Below are positions 55,746-64,000 of a stretch of 64,000 bases of DNA, piece by piece. Source of the DNA: Nectonema munidae (lineage: Eukaryota > Nematomorpha > Nectonematoida > Nectonematidae); NCBI GenBank assembly GCA_030549495.1, contig JAUIRK010000570.1, forward strand, positions 310,001 to 374,000, read 5' to 3'. The first letter of the stretch is position 1; the number at the start of each line of letters is the position of its first letter. A program made the position numbers and the translations under genes. Under the pieces are notes generated by a model. That model was not told the origin of the DNA. It saw only the letters and a program-made list of their open reading frames with translations, and searched no databases.

Positions 55746-57981
55746 CACTAGAAAGACGAGAAGAAAAGTATACCTATAAAGACAAAAGGGTCAAAATGAC
55801 AACTTTTTTTAAAATTTTGAAATTATTTAAAAAATTTTTTACAAAAAGTTTATTTTTTTCATTTTAATATTTTGTAGCATTTTCTACATATGATCCTTCT
55901 TTTAAAAACACATTTTCCACATCTTTTACATTTTTCCACAGTTTTGTTTTTACAATTTTTAGTTAAGCAAAGCTTTCTTCTAGATGTACTTGCTTCCTGA
56001 TCATCGAAAAGTGAATCCTCCGATGAAGTTTCTGAAAGTTGAGAGCTGCTAACAACTAATTCTTCAACCACCTTTAAGATAAAATTTCGGCGAGAAATCA
56101 AAGAGTCATTAATTTTTTTGTACAGTATGTAGGCGTTGATGGTTGCTAAATCCAAAACATTAAACCATACTGCAAAAGGCCATCGTCTTACCCCCGATTT
56201 TGAAGTATATAGCTTAGTCATTTGGTCGATAATATCAACTCCATATTTTGTAGCATTATAAAACAAAACAGTTTCAGGCTTCTTCTTACCTTCAGAAATT
56301 TCAACAGATTTTGTGTGTAAAGAGCTTATTATAAGAACAAGCTTGTTTTTTTGGCTTTATAGGCGGTTAGTGATATGTCATCCTCGCTATAAAAAACCTT
56401 GGATGAAAATAGAGGCATTTTATTGGTTTCTTTCAAAATTTTTGGGATTTCTTTTTTACTAGATTTAATTGTTCCAACCAAGCTGGTTTTTTGCTGCGCT
56501 AACTTTTGACATAATGCTTTAGAAGTGAAGAAGTTGTCTGTAGTTATATTATAACCTTTGTTAAAAATTTTACATTGCTCTAGTAGTTTATCAACGACGT
56601 AATAGCCTAATGACATATTATTTCTATCTTCATTCTTTCCTAAATAGGGGAAGCCTCTACAAATATATTTTGAATTTACTTCTACCAGCAACCAAAACTT
56701 TATCCCAAATTTGTCAGGCTTGTTCGGGAGATATTGAGTAAACGGGCATCTTGCCTTCGTTGAAAAAAGTTGCTCGTCTATAGTAAGATTACAATCTGGT
56801 ATGTAACATTTGACGCAATTGTCTATGAAAAGATTCCATATATCCGAGAAAAGAGCAAACTTATCATTTTCAAGCTTCTGTTTACTTTCACTTTTTATAT
56901 CGAATCTTATAAATATCATGATTTGTTCAAATCGATCACGCGTCATTGCATGCGTGAAAAGTTGTACTCCCCATTTTTTAGACCAAAAAAGTTTCCAACT
57001 CCTGCAACTCCATTTTCCATCCTGGCTTGTGTTTTGTAGCCTCTAAGTTGGTATATTTTTGAATAAAACGCAACATATTTTCGGAAATAAAACATCGAAA
57101 AGCAGAAGCGCCGCATGTCTTATCTACATTTCGATAAGAAAAAACTGTTGGACCACTTTTCACTGTGAAAATGTTTTGTTGTTGAAAGCGCCCTTGTAAG
57201 TTGAAATTTGAGGATTCATACCAAGTGGTTCCATCGATACCTGTCGTAGAGTCAATATTTGCCGAAAAACTTCTTCAACTGATGAAAGATCATCTGACGA
57301 CTCAGTGTGATTCAAATAAGTGTAACCAATATCGTTTTCTCCATCACTTTTGTCTGAAAAAGATTCATATCCAGAGTCTCCTTCTTCAATACTTCGGATA
57401 AAGCACAAGGCATTTTTAGCAGCTTCTCTTTGTGACTTTGTTTTATTCATTTGAAATTGATGTTCAATCTTACTTCAAAAAGACTTTAAAAAGGGTATAA
57501 TACGCATAAAAAGATGTGATGTAAACAAAATTATTACAGACTATGCTCACACTATAAGAGTGAAATAATGACACTGATAAATATCTATCAAGCATAGAAG
57601 ATCATTATCAACGCGTCTTTTCAGACATACACAATGAAAAGACAAAAGAATGCTACTCGATAAATCAAAATTCCCAGCTGTTGTTTTGAAAAATCATTAA
57701 AAAAAGCTCTAATTACTTTAACAGATGCGATTATCCCCACGAAGGGTCCTTATAATGAAAATTATGTCAAATGGTCATTTTGACCACTTCGTCTTTGTAG
57801 ATATATCATGCTCTACACATAAAGCAACAAAATATTTTACAAAAAAGTTGAGTAAAAAACAAATTTTAAGTCAAGTCATAAAAGTCAAAAAAGGACTAGT
57901 AATTTTACTGATGTAATCTTTGTTAATTTTTTTGTGAAAAAAAACTATTGTGGTCAATTTGACAACTTTGTCTTTCTAGTG
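55746..57981 (-). mobile_element. piggyBac DNA transposon, decayed
   Basis: A 2,236 bp element in an EPS15 intron, same strand as the host gene. The target site is TTAA at 55,742-55,745 and TTAG at 57,982-57,985, one base changed. The termini share CACTAGAAAGAC as inverted repeats. A GGTCAAAATGAC-type palindrome and a further copy of the terminal word at about 57,765-57,795 form an internal repeat, as is usual in this superfamily. It carries one transposase with about three frame breaks. Its termini do not match the MITE family of this window, so it is not their source. Confidence 0.9.
55859..57450 (-). pseudogene. piggyBac transposase with about three frameshifts
   Basis: The enzyme cuts at TTAA and rejoins without scars. 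The N-terminal acidic part (57,450-57,160: SIEEGDSGYESFSDKSDGEN) leads to SAFRCFISENMLRFIQKYTN (57,163-56,978), then the catalytic core (56,946-56,329) with CNLTIDEQLFSTKARCPFTQ and GYNITTDNFFTSKALCQKLA, and the last piece (56,266-55,859) with YGVDIIDQMTKLYTSK. These hold the three catalytic aspartates. The C-terminal cysteine-rich finger (CKRCGKCVFKRRIICRKCY) is present. One-base shifts near 57,160, 56,975 and 56,335 (in an A run) separate the pieces. Otherwise it is complete. Confidence 0.9.
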
Positions 57982-58314
57982 TTAGGGTCCTTCATCCATT
58001 TTTAAAATAGAAATAACATGGTATTTACGAAATTCCAGCATACAGTATATTACCGTATGCGTGTAATAGGCTTATTTTAGAGATGATAATAAAAAAATTG
58101 TATATGAGATTTATAGGAAGATTGACGACAAGTTTGACAAGTAAGGTGGTATTCATAAAAAAAAATAGGAAGTAATTATTAGCAAACAAAAAAGAAAGTG
58201 AGCAATACGTAGAATACTCAGGTTGAATCCTCATAGAATTTCTTAGAATAATTCGTTTTAGATAACATTTTTAAAGTAAAAAGACGAATTTGAATTATAT
58301 TAAACGAAGAAAAC
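57982..58314 (-). other. EPS15 intron, 5' part
   Basis: A short stretch of intron between the piggyBac element and the coiled-coil exon. A 69-residue minus-strand frame here is Phe/Leu/Ile-rich and looks like chance. Confidence 0.45.
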
Positions 58315-58485
58315 CTGTTTTAGCTGAGCCATCAGGTCTTGAATTTGCTGCTGAATGGGTTGGATATCTTGTATTTCTTTGTTGATTAAGTTATTTAAAT
58401 CAAGCTCTTCCTTCTTGTACGTTTCAATTTCTTTTCGAAAGTGCTCATCTTGCACACCTGTGATTGAGTCATTTAGTCTTTGAAT
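58315..58485 (-). CDS. EPS15-like, coiled-coil exon 3
   Basis: This 171-base exon encodes exactly 57 residues, IQRLNDSITGVQDEHFRKEI then ETYKKEELDLNNLINKEIQD and IQPIQQQIQDLMAQLKQ. It is strongly heptad-patterned. The acceptor is ATATGAAATAG and the donor AAACAG then GTTTTC, both phase 0. The exon can join directly to 53,847-54,012 across a 4.3 kb intron into which the piggyBac element inserted. In EPS15 the central coiled coil makes the protein a dimer and tetramer. Confidence 0.75.
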
Positions 58486-58507
58486 CTATTTCATATAAAT
58501 TAGCGTA

Positions 58508-58632
58508 AACTTTATAAAAGTAAAGTACCGTGGGGTGTTTTCATCGAGAAGGATGAACTATGAAGAAAGTAGGCTTGATGCTGAATCAAACCCAAGACCT
58601 TGATTTACCGAAACCCAGTATCTAACCAAAAC
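58508..58632 (-). mobile_element. tRNA-derived SINE, copy S6
   Basis: In reverse complement it runs TTGGTTAGATACTGGGTTTC, AAGGTCTTGGGTTTGATTC (B-box with one change), AGCATCAAGCCTACTTTCTT, then CTTCTCGATGAAAACACCCC, CACGGTAC and TTTACTTTTATAAA. The ACAAGCGGCGCAATT block is lost. It lies only some 20 bases upstream of the coiled-coil exon acceptor, in sense with the gene. Confidence 0.7.
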
Positions 58633-59284
58633 CGTTTTAAGTTCGTTCAACACTGTTCTAAGGACGGTATCCCCAAATAAATAGACAGAACAGAAAACTT
58701 CATATGGCTGAATCAAACCGATTCATCAGACGAAAAATTCGACCATCCACACAGCGATGATGTGATGACGAAGCAAATAGACCAAGTAGGTTTTTATAAA
58801 ACCATAAATTTTACTTTTGGAAAAAAAGACTTGGGTCCATAATTAAATCTTATTCTACACGCGAGTATATAAGTTACTTGATACTCATTTCTTAGGCATA
58901 TAATCATGCAGCTTGCAAACACACATCATAAGATAAGTAAAAGTAAAAAATGAATTCAGGATTCCGGCAGTGATTGCAAGATCTAATAAATAGTTAGTTT
59001 AAAAATAAATACTCCCAATCGGTGAACCTTTTTGAAATAAATCGCTGCCCTTATAATAATATCATTTCAGATAAGCCAAAAAGAAAGATAAAATGGTATA
59101 GTGTGCAAAACAACATAAAAGGTAAATCAAAAATGGAGCAATACAGTGTTTAAAATGAAAAAGAAAAAATTAAACAAGTGGATAGTAATTTTATTTCAAT
59201 TTTGTTATAAAAAAAATTATATTCTCAAAATATAAGAACAAAAAACAGGATAAAAATTTTATCTTCTTAGACATTGATTTTCTA

Positions 59285-59487
59285 AAATTAAGCGTCTGCT
59301 TTTCTTTTTAACCGGTTATCGACCACAGTAGACAAATGTCGACTTTACATTGTCGGCGCTTAAATACAAATCTTCTGCTTGACATTAGACATCGTCTGAT
59401 TATTCTAAGTGATAACGGGTAAAATAACTTAAAGCAGGCGATTTTTATTTTATGCGAACCGATTGTGCCGGGAAGCGTTAAAAGTTA
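59285..59487. mobile_element. Older piggyBac-type MITE, copy 13, split by copy 12
   Basis: AAGCGTCTGCTTTTCTTTTT to the left and ACTTAAAGCAGGCGATTTTT to the right of copy 12 together look like the paired cores of copy 6, interrupted by copy 12 and its TTAA. Ends are not clear. Confidence 0.35.
59312..59419. mobile_element. piggyBac-type MITE, copy 12 (GTCGAC subtype)
   Basis: A 108 bp element after TTAA (59308-59311) and before TAAA. The ends are CCGGTTATCGACC and, in reverse complement, CCCGTTATCACTTAG. Inside are ATGTCGACTTTAC, TCTTCTGCTTGAC and ATCGTCTGATT, matching copy 3 in the same orientation. Confidence 0.75.
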
Positions 59488-59503
59488 TAAATTAAATGTG
59501 AAC

Positions 59504-59738
59504 CTGTGTCTTTTCACTATTGATCTCATTTTGTATTTGAAGGAAAGTATCTTTCAAATTAATCTCCTCTTTAACAATGGATTCAGATTGTTGTTGCAAA
59601 CTTTCTCGCTGAGATTCCACGTGTTTAATGGTATCATACATCGATTCAACTTCATTCTTAAGTATATTAATTCCTTCATGCTTTTGGTTGAGTTTTTTTC
59701 GCTCTGCTTGTAGGTCACTTTGCATATTTTGCTTTTGT
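59504..59738 (-). CDS. EPS15-like, coiled-coil exon 2
   Basis: This 235-base exon starts with the last base of a codon and ends in phase 0. It reads QKQNMQSDLQAERKKLNQKH, then EGINILKNEVESMYDTIKHV, ESQRESLQQQSESIVKEEIN and LKDTFLQIQNEINSEKTQ. The acceptor TTTTTATCTTAG and the donor ACACAG then GTTCAC are sound. The register of NEI, EKQKxxMQxDL and ESQRESLQ follows the EPS15 coiled coil (NEEIxxxxKDKKxLExDV and LENQRGEAQ in insect forms). I rate the family call from the coiled coil plus the DPF tail, not from either alone. Confidence 0.78.
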
Positions 59739-61212
59739 CTAAGATAAAAATTAAAAACATATATACATATATCTCTTGGCTGAGCTGGAACAGCTTGAGA
59801 GCGGGTCCGCAAGTTGTAGATAGTTGAACGGCCATCAGATATGGTGATTAGCTGCGACATAATCAAGCTTAGCTTGATGAATAAGCAGCCCCCAACAAAC
59901 AGTAACGACATAACGAGACGAAGTAGTAGATTGGGTGATTCCTTTCTACAAGTTAAAATGCTCCATGCTCAGGAGGATGTCGTGACAAGACAAGTAAGGC
60001 CGCCTTCAAATAAGCCTAGTTTTCAAGTTCAGAACTAAAGAAGATAAATTTTCTTCATTTGTATCATGGTTTTTTTCTGAAATGATTAAAGGAATTAAAT
60101 TATATGCAATACATTTTTTTAATTCTAGCGCTCATACAATCAAATTTTCAAATCTTGTGTTAAAATTCGCTTTAAATGTCACAGCTACGCGCATTATGCA
60201 TTTGATTGGATGAGCGATGAATGGTGCATGAAAGGGAAGGCACAAGATATTTCTTGTTCTATCATACATCAATATTCTATTAATATTTCAGTTTCACACA
60301 CTATCTGTGCTAAACACCATTTTACGTTTGAAACAAATAATTGTTTCTAAATAATTTTAAACATTTTCTTTCTAATTCATTAATGATAACTCTAATATTA
60401 ATAGTGATGTGTATTGGTCGTATTTCAATAAATCTTCAAATAGTTTTAACTTTAGTAAACTTCATTTGACTAATGTTTTGGATGCGATTAAGACTATAGA
60501 AAGGAGGATATATATATATTGAAACTTGTTCGAAAAAAGTTCATTTTTATTACGTCAAAAATTTGTCATTCTTTTATCATCAAAATATTCTCTTGTGTAA
60601 TCATAAATACATGCTAAAATTTGTTAATACTCTCCTCAATAGAGATCAACCGAATTACTATATAGCAAAAACCTGATAATTCCTTTTTATGGACTGAATC
60701 ATCAAATTGCTTGACATATCGGTTTTGCAAACTCTGTAATGATATTTTCAGAAATTTTTCAACATAATATACGATCCTTATAGCGCATCCAAAACACAAA
60801 TTAAAAATATCTTATCTCCAATTACGTGATTGAATGTGATGTTAAAAATATTGATGTTTGTAATTTTAAAGAAACACATTTCTTATAAATCGTACGTTAT
60901 TCTTTACTTCATAAAAACCAGCAAACTATTATTTTGATTAACATATTTTTCATATCTCGAGGTCAATTCAACACTGCGATAGAGTTTCTCACAAAAATTC
61001 CAACTTCTACCGATCTTAGAATAGGCGATATATGTGATTCACATTTCAGAGAAGGCATTGAGAAATAAATAGAAATATTGAAGCAAAAAATAGGTCGGTA
61101 TAGATATAAAAATTGAAAGGAAAGGGTTCTAGATTCTAGAATATTATGAGAAAAGCAAAAAATAGATTTCAAAAGAACGCAAAACAAAACACTACAGGAT
61201 AAAAGAACTTAC
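59739..61212 (-). other. EPS15 intron
   Basis: AT-rich intron with nothing recognised. A 61-residue frame at 60,614-60,799 has a charged segment (SLQNRYVKQFDDSVHKKELS) but no splice sites in the right phase. Confidence 0.4.
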
Positions 61213-61307
61213 TTTTCTATTTCATTGATTTCATTTTGAAGTGTGAGATATTCAGAATATCCTAGAATGTCATGATATTCCGCATCATTGATAAGAGAAA
61301 GTTGAGG
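61213..61307 (-). CDS. EPS15-like, coiled-coil exon 1
   Basis: A 95-base exon with an acceptor GCATTTTAG and a perfect GTAAGT donor. It reads PQLSLINDAEYHDILGYSEY then LTLQNEINEIEK, the last lysine shared with the next exon. The LxxxNEINxIEKxK start of the coiled coil agrees with the point in EPS15 just after the third EH domain (ELDTLNNEIVDLQREK in human). The EH-domain exons should lie upstream, beyond 64,000. Its splice phase fits the next exon exactly. Confidence 0.78.
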
Positions 61308-61529
61308 CTAAAATGCATTATGAAACATCAAAGTCAAATAACTTTTTAATTTTATATACTTTAGACAATTAAAACAAACACTAGGTATTTAAGACAGTCG
61401 CATACCTGATCAAGTTATTATTAAAGTATAGTAGGCACAAAAAAGTGTCATGAATTTTATGTGTTTATTATGCTCATCATTAAAAAGACATTCATTTTAT
61501 AATGTAATAAAAACGATAAAAAGATTGTA
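61308..61529 (-). other. EPS15 intron fragment
   Basis: A short intron stretch before the Tigger fragment. Nothing is recognised. Confidence 0.4.
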
Positions 61530-62470
61530 TACATTGTGGCAATTGTTCACTTTGTTTGAGATGGGTCTGTTTTTTGTCATTTGTAATATCTGTTTGATCA
61601 ATATGAAACGATATCGCAAGTTGTCAGCAAGCTGCTGCTCCAAATTCTCGAATAGAGCTTGAACAACTGCTAAGTCATGTTCTCGTGGGATAAACTGGTC
61701 AATAAAAGTGATTGGGTTGGGTAGATAAGGAAAAGTTCGGTTTTAGTGGTTTATCAGTAGCTGGTGTAACATTGCAGCGATCAAAGCATGTGTAGACGTT
61801 ATAGACTTCACTTCTTTCAAATCAGATGCGATACAATGGAAAGCATCAAAAAAGTTTCGGTGTGACAACTTGGTGAGTGTACGCTCATTGTCCATCTGGT
61901 CAACAAAGTGATGTAGAAGTCTGCGTTTATATTGGTTTTTCAAAGTTCCATTAATAAGACATGTAGATGCCATGTTTCTATGCGATTGTTGAAGGATTTT
62001 ACCAATTCAGTGAAGGCTAAAGTAGCCAGCAACGCTTTTTGGTTGACAAAGTAAAGATAGCAGTTCACGTTGGTCTCTATGCATTTCAGAATTCGCGATG
62101 AGAATTGCTTGAAGAAGCCAGTTTGATTTACACAATCTAGTAAAATTCTTTCCTTTGATCTTTTTCAGTCAGTTCAACATTCAACTTTTATTCACTTAGT
62201 ATTATCAGACAAAGCCTTGAAACATAGACCAGTCTCGTCTGTGTTGTAAATACCCATGCGAACATATCTAGAGACATCTGACAGCGTGAAAGTCCACAGT
62301 AACACTATACCACAGATGGACAAGTTGATCTTCGAATATCAAGTTCATACAGTCGTTTCGAGCTTGTCACTTAACATAAATTTGCCTTCTCTTTTAGGAA
62401 GATCGTGGCAAATCAAAGGTTCCTCAAAGGCAATCGCAAATACGAAATCTTTGGCTAAGTGCCACTGAGT
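61530..62470 (-). mobile_element. Third Tigger/pogo transposon, fragment
   Basis: On the minus strand, YNTDETGLCFKALSDNTK (about 62,258-62,205) is the first-aspartate block of a pogo-type transposase. TLKNQYKRRLLHHFVDQMDN then TLTKLSHRNFFDAFHCIASD (61,943-61,800) is the region following the last catalytic aspartate. LFENLEQQLADNLRYRFILI (near 61,650-61,590) resembles the C-terminal end. The pieces are in different frames, the middle catalytic block is lost, and no terminal repeats were found. It is the oldest of the three Tigger copies. Confidence 0.65.
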
Positions 62471-63550
62471 TGATTTATTTTCATTGTAAATCTTTATAAT
62501 TTTCCCTTTTTTTAGAAGGAATCTATTTTGGATTAGACATTTTGCGCAAGACTATTGTATCGCGCCTGTATAAATATTTTCACGAATCTGTCCTTTTTAC
62601 ATACTAATCAGAAAACCTTTAAAATTCGTTTGGAGTCTGATATATATATATATATATAGTAACTCTTGATATTTATCGGATTACATAAAAAAAAAAATCA
62701 TATATTAGATGTCATGCCCAAAGGTTATCTTTATGGCGTTAAGAAAACTAAGATGCTCGTCCCACAGCACAAACAACTATATTTAGATTGAATTGCGTTA
62801 ATTGCGCTGACACAAATGATGAAGATCACAAACACGTGTGAAAATAACAGTGAGAGTGAAAACGGGCTTCGGGACCAGATAAAATCGCTCTGAGATAACG
62901 AATAGAGAGATAGTGGATTGACTGAAAGTTTGAACAGCGTTAAAAGATAAAGAAGCAATCGGGAATGAGGAAAGTAGTTGCAACAGCGAGCTACCCATTT
63001 TGGAGAGCTCCTTGTTTCGAAGAAGTCTACTATAGATAAATATAAGATTCATGTAACTGCGCGGTAGACAAATTTAAAAATCATCAAAATAAATGATTTG
63101 ACTGAATTAATAAAGACCGATCTATAAAAAGATAGAATAATTTTGTTCCAATAAATATTTATTGAAAAAATGTGTGATAATGTTCATTTATTTTTAAATT
63201 TTTGCCAAATAATAAAGAAAATTTACAAATACTGTAGAATAGAAATTTTAGATTGCGATATACTTATTGCATCCAAATCTTACTCATTAAGCCATGATTG
63301 ACCACTTCTTATTTACCTTTAATATAAGCACGTATCTATTTTTCTTTCGTTCAGTTTTATCCCATTTGATTACAGAAAATAGCAGACAAGATAAAGTAAT
63401 TTTATACAAAAATTCCTTGAAATCCTCTGCATCACTTTAAACTCATGATGGGATGAATTTCAAAAAGACCTCATACGAATAGAAGGATAAATTAAATGAG
63501 GACAAAAAGCAACCAGATTGAGAAAAGCTTACTAAAAGAAGAAAAATTAC
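62471..63550 (-). other. Probable EPS15 intron
   Basis: A (TA)n run lies at 62,640-62,658. Around 62,740-63,060 the sequence is less AT-rich and carries two overlapping minus-strand frames of 75 and 84 residues with no family and no good splice pair. I make no call. Confidence 0.35.
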
Positions 63551-63607
63551 CTCGTCATCATCATTATAATTATAACTAATCTTTATATCATTTTGATGAT
63601 GATACTT
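63551..63607 (-). CDS. Candidate acidic exon upstream of EPS15 coiled coil
   Basis: A 57-base segment with an acceptor TTTTACTTTAG and a donor GACGAG then GTAATT. It reads KYHHQNDIKISYNYNDDDE in phase 0 at both ends, so it could join the exon at 61,307. It is not an EH domain. It might be linker between the EH domains and the coiled coil, or a chance match. Confidence 0.35.
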
Positions 63608-64000
63608 CTAAAGTAAAACAATGTCATTTTTGAAATGAAAAGATTAAAGAAAAACGAATACCTTCTAAAAATCAAAACAAAGAATATAATATAAATCATA
63701 GGGGAGAAGAATAACACTGTTAAGGTGAAAAAGTAGTATTGCGTAAGAGTTGTATATTGCGCTAAGCTAGATGCAAAAGGGGCATGGTTTTTGTGGAAAC
63801 GTTCATTTTTTTAATCTATGATAAAACTAGTTAAATAGAAATGAAAACTAGGAAGTTCGAAAAATAATTTAGGATATTGTATAAATGTTCTTATATTTTT
63901 GTTTTTTCTGAATAAAATTAGTGCTGATAATCAGCTAATGAGATTAAAACATGGCAATACCCACAGATTGATACATGCAGGCTAACAAAATATTTATCAA
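63608..64000. other. AT-rich end of window
   Basis: No exon can be supported. A donor-like GTATTC in the minus orientation at about 63,660 would make a 54-base intron before the candidate exon, but nothing coding precedes it. Confidence 0.35.

Larger units (their letters stand above)
58486..59503 (-). other. EPS15 intron with SINE and MITEs
   Basis: The intron between coiled-coil exons 2 and 3. It holds SINE S6 close to the acceptor of exon 3 and a MITE nested in an older MITE close to the donor of exon 2. The rest is AT-rich with nothing visible. Confidence 0.55.

Noticed and set aside
58025-58234. 69-residue minus-strand frame next to the coiled-coil exon
   Set aside because: It is Phe/Leu/Ile-rich chance sequence in the intron and does not continue the heptads.
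60614-60799. Charged minus-strand frame as an extra EPS15 exon
   Set aside because: The flanking exons already join in phase across this intron, and no acceptor/donor pair fits.
62731-63052. Two overlapping minus-strand frames upstream of the EPS15 coiled coil
   Set aside because: There is no EH-domain pattern, no matching splice phases and no family. They were left as part of the intron.

Overview
This is an AT-rich (roughly two-thirds A+T) nuclear window from an animal. It shows an ephrin gene, an EPS15-type endocytic adaptor, spliceosomal introns with GT/AG borders, and many DNA transposons, LINEs and SINEs. The repeat mix and compact intronless genes would fit an arthropod, perhaps a copepod-like crustacean, but nothing here fixes the species. 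I saw no rRNA, no free-standing tRNA, no CRISPR and no viral element.

Layout. 0-4 kb: intergenic DNA with degenerate TTAG/TTAA-rich tracts studded with about 110-120 bp piggyBac-type MITEs. 4.2-6.6 kb: a nearly whole Tigger/pogo transposon. 6.6-17 kb: mostly non-coding, with two SINE copies, one LINE 3' fragment and two orphan exon candidates. 17.1-24.6 kb: two ephrin exons (+ strand) that together make most of the receptor-binding domain, separated by a 7.2 kb intron holding a SINE, two MITEs and a GC-richer island. 26.3-29.8 kb: a GC-rich, decayed RTE-like LINE. 32.1-34.0 kb: an intronless PIGH-like gene and an intronless BCS1-like gene on the minus strand that overlap by four bases (ATGA), the most unusual gene arrangement in the window. 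37.9-38.2 kb: a SINE beside a decayed second copy of ephrin exon 3. 38.8-41.2 kb: an older Tigger/pogo element. 43.8-47.8 kb: a decayed two-ORF CR1/Jockey-group LINE (minus). 48.5-50.2 kb: a stretch with odd base texture. 53.5-64 kb: the 3' part of an EPS15 homologue on the minus strand (coiled-coil exons, then DPF-motif exons ending in a stop), whose introns hold a piggyBac element, a SINE, nested MITEs and a third Tigger fragment.

How the genes relate. Ephrin is a cell-surface Eph-receptor ligand, EPS15 is a clathrin-coat adaptor, PIGH is a subunit of the enzyme that starts GPI-anchor synthesis, and BCS1 is the mitochondrial AAA translocase for complex III assembly. Only PIGH and BCS1 are physically coupled. 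There is no poly(A) signal between them and one stands 35 bases after the BCS1 stop, which points to a single two-cistron transcript.

The main things to re-examine are the PIGH/BCS1 overlap, the ephrin exon-3 duplicate, the MITE family with its repeated TCGTCTGC core, and the tRNA-derived SINE family.
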